NCBI GenBank assembly: GCA_947166405.1
Contig: CAMVEA010000001.1
Coordinates: forward strand, 1 to 64,000
Origin: an uncultured Candidatus Saccharibacteria bacterium
GTDB taxonomy: Bacteria > Patescibacteriota > Saccharimonadia > Saccharimonadales > Saccharimonadaceae
Direction of reading: 5' to 3'
DNA length: 64,000 bases
In this document: positions 55,861 to 63,663 of the stretch, piece after piece
Layout of the letters: the number at the start of each line of letters is the position of its first letter
How positions within the stretch are numbered: the stretch's first letter is position 1
Notes under the pieces: generated by a model
Told to the model about the DNA's origin: nothing
Databases searched by the model: none
Seen by the model: only the letters and a program-made list of their open reading frames with translations
Position numbers and translations under genes: made by a program

Positions 55861-57489
55861 ATGACTTTTTTAAAACGTAATAAAACCCAAAAATCATCCA
55901 GCGACCAAGCTAAGCTCGCTGAGATTGCACTCCTTACTATTCATGATGGGATTATTGTGACTAACCATCAAGGCGTGATTCAATTTATCAACCCCGCCGC
56001 AGTTAATATGACCGATTGCGGCTCTGCTGATAAAGTTGTAGGTTTAGATTATGGGCTAGTCATCAGGCTCGAGTCCAAAGAAGGGCGCGAGTTATCCGAA
56101 CAGGAAAACCTCTTGATACAAGCCATGAAGGCCGGTAGCCCGATGGAGTCATACCAGGCAAGCCTTATCACAAACGTACCCGACAAACGTATCCCCGTCT
56201 CCATTTCTCTTTTTCCAGTCGATGGAGCTTCTAGTAATCGTATAATTATATTCCGAGATATTACCAAGGAGCTTGCCGAAGAAGGTGAGCAAATGGAGTT
56301 CATCTCTACTGCCTCGCACGAGATGCGCACACCAGTAGCGACTATCGATGGATATTTATCATTAGCACTTAATCCTCAGACTGCCACAATTGACGAACGC
56401 GCCAGGAATTATCTGACCGCCGCAGAGGCTGCCTCTAAGCATCTAGGCAAGCTTTTTCAGGACCTTCTTGATACTACTAAGCTTAACGATGGCAGAATCA
56501 AGCCGCATTGTGAGCCAGCTGAAATGTTTGGACTCATCAAGACAATCTCCGATGATTATAAGTTAAAAGCTCAGGAAGCCAAGCTAAGCTATAGCTTCGG
56601 CTCGGATAGCTCGACACTTCTCGGGGCGCCTCGCCGACTTAACCAAACAGTCTATAGCTTTGTTGACCGTGATTTTATGCGCGAGATAATGGATAACCTC
56701 ATCGACAACGCAATTAAATACACCCCACAAGGTGGTTCAATCTATGTCAATGTTCGTGGTGATGGTGATCGTGTATTAATCAATGTAACTGATACTGGTA
56801 TGGGTATTTCTGCAGACGACCTAGGTCACATCTTTCAGAAGTTCTATCGCGCCGACAATTCCGACACTCGTACTATTGGTGGTACAGGATTAGGATTATA
56901 TATAGTCAAGCAACGTGTCGAAGCGATGGGGGGTCGCATATGGGCAGAATCTGCCTTCGGCGAAGGCTCGACCTTTTACGTCTCGCTACCAAGGCTAAGC
57001 CCCGACGAATACGAAAAACGTATGATTGCTGTCCACAATCGCGAGATGCGTGATAAAATTCTAGCAGAGCAATCCGTCCAAGCAATGCCATCCCAGCTTG
57101 TTCCCACACAACCAGCTCAGCCTGAGCCAATCCAAGCCCAGCCAGCTCAGCCACAGGAGGTTCAGCCACAGCCTGAGCCAATCCAAGCCCAGCCAGTTCA
57201 ACCACAGGAAGTCCAGCCAGCCCAGCCCCAATTTACACCTGCCCAGCCTACCCATGCCCCCCAGTCCCCTTCGCCAGTACAGCCATCCGTGCCGCAGCAG
57301 CCGCCAGCCAATTTAGAACCCACCATACTAAATCAATCCCCCCCGCAAGCGCCCATACCACCTCTAAGCCCTGGATCAGCTCCAATGCCTGTGACTGAAT
57401 CACCTCCCGTTCCAATCAGCCAACCAATACCGCAAATGTCAAACCAAATTTCGAATAATAATATTAATATAAATGGAGAACCAAAATGA
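55861..57489 (+). CDS. Soluble PAS histidine kinase with Gln/Pro-repeat tail
   Basis: 542 aa. PAS at about 20-135 (IHDGIIVTNHQGVIQFINPAA), HisKA with phospho-acceptor His153 (FISTASHEMRTPVATIDGY), HATPase with DNLIDNAIKYTPQGG, DTGMGISADDLGHIFQKFYRAD and GGTGLGLYIVKQRV. No membrane helix, so it senses a cytoplasmic signal. The last 140 residues are tandem PQ units (QPEPIQAQPAQPQEVQPQ) ending in an Asn-rich stretch. It overlaps the response regulator by 4 bp (ATGA), so the pair is cognate. Confidence 0.93.
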   Translation: MTFLKRNKTQKSSSDQAKLAEIALLTIHDGIIVTNHQGVIQFINPAAVNMTDCGSADKVVGLDYGLVIRLESKEGRELSEQENLLIQAMKAGSPMESYQASLITNVPDKRIPVSISLFPVDGASSNRIIIFRDITKELAEEGEQMEFISTASHEMRTPVATIDGYLSLALNPQTATIDERARNYLTAAEAASKHLGKLFQDLLDTTKLNDGRIKPHCEPAEMFGLIKTISDDYKLKAQEAKLSYSFGSDSSTLLGAPRRLNQTVYSFVDRDFMREIMDNLIDNAIKYTPQGGSIYVNVRGDGDRVLINVTDTGMGISADDLGHIFQKFYRADNSDTRTIGGTGLGLYIVKQRVEAMGGRIWAESAFGEGSTFYVSLPRLSPDEYEKRMIAVHNREMRDKILAEQSVQAMPSQLVPTQPAQPEPIQAQPAQPQEVQPQPEPIQAQPVQPQEVQPAQPQFTPAQPTHAPQSPSPVQPSVPQQPPANLEPTILNQSPPQAPIPPLSPGSAPMPVTESPPVPISQPIPQMSNQISNNNININGEPK

Positions 57490-58004
57490 GTAAAGTAATG
57501 GTAGTGGAAGACGACGCAAACCTACGCGAAATTTACAGTATCCGTATTACAGCAGAGGGCTACGATGTAGTATCAGCTGGAGACGGCGAAGAAGCACTGG
57601 CTGTAGCCGTGCGCGAAAAACCCGACTTGATATTGTCAGATGTAATGATGCCTAAGATATCCGGCTTTGATATGCTTGATATTCTACGTAGCACTCCTGA
57701 GACCGCAGATATCAAAGTCGTAATGATGACTGCGCTATCCGGCGACGATCAGCGACAACGTGGCGAACGCCTTGGTGCTGATCGCTATCTTGTCAAATCT
57801 CAAGTTGGCATTGAAGATGTAGTAAATACTATCCACGAAGTACTGGGCGACAGAGCATCGACCCCTGCGCCCGCTGCCCCCACGCCAGCAGCATCAGCCC
57901 CCGCATCACCTACCGCGGCTGGATATAACGCGATGCCTGTCGCGGCCCCGGCTTCACAAGCAATTCAACCTCAGCCTAACCCTGGCACCCCAGGGAGAAT
58001 GTAA
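57486..58004 (+). CDS. Single-domain response regulator with Ala/Pro tail
   Basis: 172 aa. Receiver domain: MVVEDDANLRE, phospho-acceptor Asp52 in LILSDVMMPKISGFD, switch Thr in VMMTALSGDD and Lys in RYLVKSQVG. There is no DNA-binding output domain. The last 45 residues are Pro/Ala-rich, as in the kinase tail. It probably acts by protein contact, as CheY or PilG do. The FtsA/PilM-like gene lies two genes downstream. Confidence 0.93.
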   Translation: MSKVMVVEDDANLREIYSIRITAEGYDVVSAGDGEEALAVAVREKPDLILSDVMMPKISGFDMLDILRSTPETADIKVVMMTALSGDDQRQRGERLGADRYLVKSQVGIEDVVNTIHEVLGDRASTPAPAAPTPAASAPASPTAAGYNAMPVAAPASQAIQPQPNPGTPGRM

Positions 58005-58031
58005 TTCTATCCTAGGGACTTACGTTCAGTT

Positions 58032-58793
58032 ATGGAGAAGACCCAAATTCGACTCAATAAATTTCTTGCCGAGCGACTTGGTTTGTCGCGCCGTGAAGCT
58101 GACGAAATAATATCCGCTGGCAGAGTAAAAGTCGACAACCACACCGCCACCCTAGGCGCCAAGATTGACAATAATTCGAAAGTATGCTATAATAATAAGA
58201 TTGTCCCATTTAAGACGGAATACACTTATATCGCATTTCATAAACCAATTGGCTATGTCTGTTCACGTCACGCCCAAGGTAAAGCTCCGACCATCTATGA
58301 CCTCCTCCCTAAGCAGTATCACTCACTCAAGACTGTCGGCCGCCTCGACAAAGATTCTTCAGGTCTGATTCTACTCACCAATGACGGTGATTTTGCGTAT
58401 CAGATGACTCATCCCAAATTTCGCAAGAGTAAAGTCTATGAAGTAGAGCTAAGTAAACCCCTCCAGCCCCTCCACCAGCAAATGATTTCAGATTTTGGTG
58501 TAATGTTAAGTGATGGACCAAGCAAATTTACCATCATACCATCAACGGGCGATGACACCCAAACAAGTCACCAAGCTAGCTCACGAAGCTCCACTTCTAC
58601 AAGTAATAGCCAGTCTCCAATGCCCGCCGATAGGACTCGATTTACCGTAGTTCTCACTGAGGGGCGCAACCGTCAAATCCGTCGTACTTTTGCCGCCTTA
58701 GGTTATCAAGTTACTAGGCTTCATCGTACGAAATTCGGCAAATTTGAATTAAACCTTCTCGCTTCTGGTAAATGTGATATAATAAAAATATGA
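58032..58793 (+). CDS. RsuA/RluB-family rRNA pseudouridine synthase
   Basis: 253 aa. N-terminal S4 domain (IRLNKFLAERLGLSRREADEIISAGRVKVD), catalytic Asp in TVGRLDKDSSGLILLTNDGDFA, and GRNRQIRRTFAALGYQVTRLHRTKFG. It converts one uridine of 16S or 23S rRNA; the exact site is not readable. A Ser/Thr/Gln-rich insert of about 30 residues (DDTQTSHQASSRSSTSTSNSQSPMPADR) interrupts the strand before RFTVVLTEGRNRQIRR. Confidence 0.92.
   Translation: MEKTQIRLNKFLAERLGLSRREADEIISAGRVKVDNHTATLGAKIDNNSKVCYNNKIVPFKTEYTYIAFHKPIGYVCSRHAQGKAPTIYDLLPKQYHSLKTVGRLDKDSSGLILLTNDGDFAYQMTHPKFRKSKVYEVELSKPLQPLHQQMISDFGVMLSDGPSKFTIIPSTGDDTQTSHQASSRSSTSTSNSQSPMPADRTRFTVVLTEGRNRQIRRTFAALGYQVTRLHRTKFGKFELNLLASGKCDIIKI
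58775..58783 (+). promoter_or_regulatory. Extended -10 promoter, leaderless (ftsA/pilM-like), inside rluB 3' end
   Basis: TGATATAAT, 6 nt (AAAAAT), ATG. It lies in the last codons of the pseudouridine synthase gene, whose TGA overlaps the new ATG. Confidence 0.65.
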
Positions 58794-60019
58794 ACACTAT
58801 CCTGGGATTAGATATTGGTACAGAATTCGTCAAAGCCGTCTTAGCCAAGCCATCCAAGAAGGGTAACCTTGAAGTTTTAGGCATTGGCAAAGCCAGGCAG
58901 GCCGAAGGCAATATGCATGCTGGAGCAATCGCAGATATTCCAGCAGTAGTTGCCACTTGCGAAGACGCTTTAGTCAAAGTCGAAGAAGAAGCTGGCGAGC
59001 GCGCAGAGACGGTCGTAGTAGGTATAGCAGGCGAGCTCATCAAAGGCAACACTACTTCCGTCCGCTACACCCGTAAGAATCCTAATAAGCCAATTACCGA
59101 AGCAGAAATGAATGAAATAATTGTCAAAGTCCAGCAAAAATCTGGTGAAGTAGCCAAGAAGACGGTTGCACTCGAGACTGGCAACGATAATGTCGAGGTT
59201 CGCCTAATTAATTCTGCAATTGTCTCGCTTCACATCGATGGTTACAAGATCAGCAATCCTATTGGCTTTAAGGGCTCGGACATTATGATTCAGTTCTACA
59301 CCGCTTTCGCGCCTCTGATACATGTCGCTGCTATCGAGAAAGTCTGCGCTGAACTCAATCTCGATTTATTGACTGTTGCCGTTGAACCTTTTGCCGTATG
59401 TCGGGCGTGTCTCGGAGATGATCTGGACTCTCAGTTTTCGGCCGTCGTGATGGATATTGGAGGCGGCACAACCGATGTTGCTGTGGTCGAAGATGGTGGA
59501 GTAGAAGGTACCAAAATGTTCTCAATTGGTGGCCGAAGCTTTACTCATCAGGTTGCCGAATCTCTCGGAATAGATTTTGAGGTAGCAGAAAAATACAAAC
59601 TCGACTTTGACAACGGCGACCTCGATGATCGTGTTAAAGCCAAAGTCGAATCAGCGCTTTCGCGTAATCTTTCAGTATGGCTTACCGGAGTCGAAGTAGC
59701 CCTTGAAGATTTTGAAAATGTATCCACTCTACCCAAGAACGTTTTATTATGTGGTGGCGGCGCCAGCCTCTCCACCCTGCAAGAGACGCTCGCTATCTCA
59801 GATTGGTACCACAATCTTCCATTCCCTCGTCGCCCACTCATTCAACTAATTGATGTCACAGAACTACCCAACTTCATCATCAAAGACCACTTCAAGGCTG
59901 AGCTCGATCACTCATACGCCACCGCGCTCGGATTACTTCGTGTCGGCACCGACACTCTCGCCGGCACCCCCGAAGAACACAAGCTTCGCGCCAAATTTGC
60001 CAAGCTTTTGCAGAACTAG
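58790..60019 (+). CDS. FtsA/PilM-like actin-fold ATPase
   Basis: 409 aa. Actin-like phosphate loops ILGLDIGTEFVKAVLA and AVVMDIGGGTTDVAVVEDGG, an SHS2-type 1C insertion, and a C-terminal adenosine motif VLLCGGGASLSTL. FtsA tethers FtsZ to the membrane; PilM assembles type IV pili. The C-terminal amphipathic helix of FtsA is not obvious, so either role remains open. It overlaps rluB by 4 bp but has its own promoter. Confidence 0.85.
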   Translation: MNTILGLDIGTEFVKAVLAKPSKKGNLEVLGIGKARQAEGNMHAGAIADIPAVVATCEDALVKVEEEAGERAETVVVGIAGELIKGNTTSVRYTRKNPNKPITEAEMNEIIVKVQQKSGEVAKKTVALETGNDNVEVRLINSAIVSLHIDGYKISNPIGFKGSDIMIQFYTAFAPLIHVAAIEKVCAELNLDLLTVAVEPFAVCRACLGDDLDSQFSAVVMDIGGGTTDVAVVEDGGVEGTKMFSIGGRSFTHQVAESLGIDFEVAEKYKLDFDNGDLDDRVKAKVESALSRNLSVWLTGVEVALEDFENVSTLPKNVLLCGGGASLSTLQETLAISDWYHNLPFPRRPLIQLIDVTELPNFIIKDHFKAELDHSYATALGLLRVGTDTLAGTPEEHKLRAKFAKLLQN

Positions 60020-60042
60020 CTTCAACTACTATTAAGCTACAG

Positions 60043-62028
60043 CTATTTTTCCTCTAGTACTGCCTTAATTCTTCTTACTCCAGCCGAAGATGATTCTTCT
60101 TTTTTGATCTTGAATCTACCTAACACACCAGTATGCTCGACATGAGGCCCACCACACACCTCACGCGATATAGGTGTCTCAAAATCCCCAATCGTATATA
60201 CTTTGAGGGTCTCAGGGTACTTATCCCAGAATTGCCCATGGGCTTTTAATGTATCACGAGCATATGTTTTCTGATACTCATCAAACGTTACTGGCAAATC
60301 CGCCTCAATCCATTCGTTTACGCGCGACTCGACGGCTGCTAGCTCCTCTTTCGACATTTTATGATCGAGGTTGAAGTCGAATCTTACTCTGTCTGCAGTA
60401 ATGTTGGAGCCCTTTTGACAGATATCTGGGGAAATTAATTCTTGCAGAGCAGCCAATAATAAGTGCGTCGCTGTATGGTATTTGACAGTCTGTTCGCCAT
60501 GGTCTTCCAATCCCCCCTTGAACATCCCCTTTGACGCGGTCTGCGACCGCTTTCTTTGCTCAGTAAGTGCTGCTTCAAATTCCTTCACGTAGTCAGGGGT
60601 AAACTCAATTCCTTGGCGATAGCATTCCTCCACGGATAGTTCAAACGGAAATCCATATGTGTCCTGCAGCTTAAATAAATCATATCCAGTCAATCTGGCG
60701 CATGTTTCTTGCGCTGACTTAGAGTCTGTCTTTTGGCCTCGAGAATTCCTATCTTGCGACATCGCTGGAGCATTATCTCCTCTCGAAGAGACGCGTCCTG
60801 ATTGCTCGGCCATTTTCTTTAACTCACGTAACCCCTTATTCAAGGTCTTTCGAAATGCCTTCTCCTCGCGAAGCAGTGTTTCGAGAGCCGATTCTCGATG
60901 CGTCAGTATAGAATCTGGTAATTCTTTGTAATTCTCTGCCACGATTGGAATTATCTCAGCCAAGAAGTTCGACGATATTCCTAGATCAAGCGCCCTTAGA
61001 ATCGCCCTTCTCACCAGCCGCCTTAGCGCATAGCCCTGCGTTTTATTAGATGGCGCCAAACCTTGCGCCGACAGCAAATATGCACCACGCAAATGATCAG
61101 CGATTACTCTCATTTCGTCAGTATTATTGTCATACGACTTCCCTGATATCTCTTCCAGTCGATCAATGATTGGCTGCATCAGTGAAGTTCGGAACACATC
61201 AAATGAACCAATCGCTGCCGCAGCTATCCGCTCCAGCCCACCACCGAAGTCAACATTTTTGTTCTTCAGCTCCTCGAATGTCCCATCTTCGAGCCGCCGA
61301 TACTGCATAAACACCGAATTGCCAATCTCCATAAACCTTGCCCCATCGCTAGCAGGGTGCGCTTTGCCATATTTCTTGACATCTTGCTTATCTTCACCAA
61401 AATCATAAAACACCTCAGAATCTGGACCACACGGGTCACCAATCGGCGTTGAATCGCAACCACCACCTCGTGACCACCAGTTCTCGTGATCGTCATAGAA
61501 GAAAATCCTCTCTCCAGGCTTAATTCCACGCTTATCGCCAGCTTCAGCAGTCCCAATCTCAGCAATTTGTGCATCAATCCCAGCTTCCTTGAATACCTTG
61601 CGCCAGATCCGAGCGGCCTCATCATCGCGTGGAATTCCATATTTTTCGTTGCCAATAAAGCACGTTACGTAGATTTTCTCTGGGTCCAATCCCACCTCCT
61701 TCGTCAGGAATTCAAAAAAGCCACGTATTTGCTCTTCCTTGAAATAATCTCCCAGCGACCAATTCCCCAGCATCTCAAATACAGTAGTATGTCTCGGGTC
61801 ACCAACGTCTTCAATATCCTGCAACCTCATGCAAGGTTGCGAATCGCACAACCTCACTCCATCCGGATGTGGCTCTCCCAGCAAATACGGCAGTAGTGGT
61901 TGCATTCCCGAGCCAGTAAATAATGTGGTCGGGTCACCCTCTAATACTAATGGAGCAGGAGCGATTACCTTATGCCCTCTCTTTTTTTGAAACTCTAAAA
62001 ACTTTTGTCTTATTTCATTTGCATTCAT
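60043..62028 (-). CDS. alaS: Alanyl-tRNA synthetase lacking the C-Ala domain
   Basis: 661 aa versus about 870. Class II core with TGSGMQPLLPYLLGEPHPDG, motif 2 VGDPRHTTVFEMLGNWSLGDYF and GGGLERIAAA. Editing domain with HTATHLLLAALQ and CGGPHVEHTGVLGRFKI. It ends just after the SAGVRRI editing motif, so the C-terminal oligomerisation/C-Ala region is absent. A hydrophilic insert of about 35 residues (QSGRVSSRGDNAPAMSQDRNSRGQKTDSKSAQET) precedes FKLQDTYGFP. TGGTATAAT lies 7 nt before the ATG. Confidence 0.95.
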   Translation of the reverse strand: MNANEIRQKFLEFQKKRGHKVIAPAPLVLEGDPTTLFTGSGMQPLLPYLLGEPHPDGVRLCDSQPCMRLQDIEDVGDPRHTTVFEMLGNWSLGDYFKEEQIRGFFEFLTKEVGLDPEKIYVTCFIGNEKYGIPRDDEAARIWRKVFKEAGIDAQIAEIGTAEAGDKRGIKPGERIFFYDDHENWWSRGGGCDSTPIGDPCGPDSEVFYDFGEDKQDVKKYGKAHPASDGARFMEIGNSVFMQYRRLEDGTFEELKNKNVDFGGGLERIAAAAIGSFDVFRTSLMQPIIDRLEEISGKSYDNNTDEMRVIADHLRGAYLLSAQGLAPSNKTQGYALRRLVRRAILRALDLGISSNFLAEIIPIVAENYKELPDSILTHRESALETLLREEKAFRKTLNKGLRELKKMAEQSGRVSSRGDNAPAMSQDRNSRGQKTDSKSAQETCARLTGYDLFKLQDTYGFPFELSVEECYRQGIEFTPDYVKEFEAALTEQRKRSQTASKGMFKGGLEDHGEQTVKYHTATHLLLAALQELISPDICQKGSNITADRVRFDFNLDHKMSKEELAAVESRVNEWIEADLPVTFDEYQKTYARDTLKAHGQFWDKYPETLKVYTIGDFETPISREVCGGPHVEHTGVLGRFKIKKEESSSAGVRRIKAVLEEK

Positions 62029-62035
62029 ATTGAAA

Positions 62036-62044
62036 ATTATACCA
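62036..62044 (-). promoter_or_regulatory. Extended -10 promoter, leaderless (alaS)
   Basis: TGGTATAAT, 7 nt (TTTCAAT), ATG. Confidence 0.65.
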
Positions 62045-62111
62045 CAAAATTATTGACAAGCTAAAAAATCCGTGATAATATAAACATAAGAATAATTAAT
62101 AGGAGCTAATT

Positions 62112-62318
62112 ATGGCACAAACAAAAAAGAAACAATCAACCAAAACTGCGAAGAAGACCACCGCGAGGGGTAATTCTACGCGCAAGAAGTCTTGCAACCG
62201 TACTTGCAAGAAGCAACAAATCAGCCAGAGCGAGAGGAATCATGTTTACCTCGTTACTGCGATGAGCATGATCGCTGCTGTTCTTCTCTGCGCAAACGTC
62301 GCAATGATGATGGCCTAA
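62112..62318 (+). CDS. Small basic single-pass membrane protein (68 aa)
   Basis: The first 45 residues are histone-like (KKKQSTKTAKKTTARGNSTRKKSCNRTCKKQQ). One C-terminal helix follows (VYLVTAMSMIAAVLLCANVAMMMA). The orientation should keep the basic part cytoplasmic, where it could touch nucleic acid or acidic lipids. Four Cys. AGGAG lies 7 nt before the ATG, and TGATAATAT about 30 nt upstream may be its -10. Family unknown. Confidence 0.65.
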   Translation: MAQTKKKQSTKTAKKTTARGNSTRKKSCNRTCKKQQISQSERNHVYLVTAMSMIAAVLLCANVAMMMA

Positions 62319-62332
62319 TAGTATTATTTGAC

Positions 62333-62390
62333 AAAATAAGCCGTATATGGTATAATGGAACTACAGTCCGTTACTATAACGGCTTATTTT
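62333..62390. terminator. Bidirectional terminator between the small membrane protein and mnmA
   Basis: AAAATAAGCCGT ... ACGGCTTATTTT (12 bp) enclosing a CCGTTACTATAACGG hairpin. T-tracts on both strands. Confidence 0.75.
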
Positions 62391-63631
62391 TATGCTATAA
62401 TCCCCCCACCTAGACAAATCTCTCCATCATATAGCACCGCAGACTGCCCCGAGGCGGGGCGTTTAATCTTCTCATCGAAATGTAGTACTTCTCCATCAAA
62501 TTTCACAGGGATGAGTGGCGCCCGATGCCGTAGGCGAACTTGGATCTCGTGTGAAGGCAATTCGGATGGTACTTTCTGAGGGCTTCCGGAGGTTACGACC
62601 GAGGTATGAGGGGCGCTTTCCCCGTAACGACGGGCGAAAGCGACCCCGTCCCGAAGAAAGTCGCCATCGAATTGCCTTAATAGAATGTCGCGAAGCCTCA
62701 GTTCATCCGTCCACAGCTCATCACTGTTTAGGTTCTTCGACACATACACGATATTATTTGCGACGTCTTTCTTGACGACATAGTACGGTAGCCCGCCCGA
62801 AATATACAGCCCATGCCTTTGTCCAATAGTATAGAACACAGCCCCCTCGTGATATCCCAGTACTCGATTGGACTCAATTTCACGAATCTCTCCAGGCTGG
62901 ATATCGATGTATTCCTTCAAGAAATCCTTCATCCCCACCTCACCCACAAAGCACACCCCCATCGACTCTTTTTTATAAGCATTATGTAGCCCTCGCTCCT
63001 TAGCGAGCTTCTTCACATCGGGTTTCATCATTCCGCCAATCGGAAACAACGTATGCGCCAAAGCTTCCTCCGAAATACGATACAGGAAATACGTCTGGTC
63101 CTTATTCTCGTCTGTAGCCCTCAGCAATGCTGGGAGCGAGAATACCCGTTGTTCTCGGAACGCTCCCTCGCGCCCGTCGTTACGGGGCTCGGTCGCTCCG
63201 TATTTTCCCCGTCGGAAAATATGCTCCTCGAACAAGGGTATTTCTCGCTCCACTCTTGCGTAATGCCCTGTGGCGATAAAATCAGCCCCAGCCGCCATAG
63301 CTTTTTCATAAAACAGCTTGAATTTAATCTCTTGATTACACATTACGTCCGGATTCGGCGTATTCCCGCGACGAAACTCATCAAGCATATAATCCACTAC
63401 CTTATCATGATATGCCTCCTCAAAATCCCACACAAGAAAATCAATCCCAAGCTTCACTGCCACACGCTTTGCATCAGCGAGATCCTCCGCCCACGGACAC
63501 TTCATCCCAGGCAGGTCTCGCGACCAGTTTTTCATATATACTCCCACCACGCGATAGCCTTGTTCCAACAACAACATCGCCGCTACCGACGAATCCACCC
63601 CGCCACTCATCCCCACATATACTGTTTTCAT
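62390..63631 (-). CDS. mnmA: tRNA 2-thiouridylase MnmA with two palindromic inserts
   Basis: 413 aa from MKTVYVGMSGGVDSSVAAMLL; usual length about 360. It thiolates U34 of Lys, Glu and Gln tRNAs using sulfur from IscS. PP-loop SGGVDSS, catalytic Cys in PDVMCNQEIKF, GHYAR, KDQTYFL and second Cys in MGVCFVGE are present. Insert 1 (about residues 128-166, [36 protein letters not shown]) follows GHYARV. Insert 2 (about 319-359, ending KVPSELPS) lies before EIQVRLRHRAPLIPV. Both coincide with nested palindromes. Leaderless TGATATAAT, 6 nt before the ATG. The next gene upstream is an iscS-like desulfurase. Confidence 0.95.
   Translation of the reverse strand: MKTVYVGMSGGVDSSVAAMLLLEQGYRVVGVYMKNWSRDLPGMKCPWAEDLADAKRVAVKLGIDFLVWDFEEAYHDKVVDYMLDEFRRGNTPNPDVMCNQEIKFKLFYEKAMAAGADFIATGHYARVEREIPLFEEHIFRRGKYGATEPRNDGREGAFREQRVFSLPALLRATDENKDQTYFLYRISEEALAHTLFPIGGMMKPDVKKLAKERGLHNAYKKESMGVCFVGEVGMKDFLKEYIDIQPGEIREIESNRVLGYHEGAVFYTIGQRHGLYISGGLPYYVVKKDVANNIVYVSKNLNSDELWTDELRLRDILLRQFDGDFLRDGVAFARRYGESAPHTSVVTSGSPQKVPSELPSHEIQVRLRHRAPLIPVKFDGEVLHFDEKIKRPASGQSAVLYDGEICLGGGIIA
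62554..62678. repeat. Nested palindromic element, copy D (mnmA C-terminal part)
   Basis: 125 bp. Outer arms AAGGCAATTCGGATGGTACTTTCT / AGAAAGTCGCCATCGAATTGCCTT, with inner stem GCGCTTTC-...-GAAAGCG around CCCCGTAACGACGGG. That 15-mer is identical to the core of copies A-C. Open in the mnmA frame. Confidence 0.9.
63133..63251. repeat. Nested palindromic element, copy C (mnmA, after GHYAR)
   Basis: 119 bp. Outer arms GGAGCGAGAATACCC / GGGTATTTCTCGCTCC. The inner hairpin reads ATTTTCC-GACGG-GGAAAAT in gene orientation, versus GTTTGCC/GGCAAAC in copy A (two compensated pairs). It is read one base out of phase relative to obg, giving a different peptide; the obg-type peptide appears in the shadow ORF 63121-63309. 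Confidence 0.95.
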
Positions 63632-63637
63632 AACCAT

Positions 63638-63646
63638 ATTATATCA
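63638..63646 (-). promoter_or_regulatory. Extended -10 promoter, leaderless (mnmA)
   Basis: TGATATAAT, 6 nt (ATGGTT), ATG at 63631. Confidence 0.65.
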
Positions 63647-63663
63647 TTTTTTCACCATATTTT

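Noticed and set aside
63121-63309. Minus ORF repeating the obg insert peptide inside mnmA
   Set aside because: It is the second open frame of element C, not a gene; useful only as evidence of homology with copies A and B.
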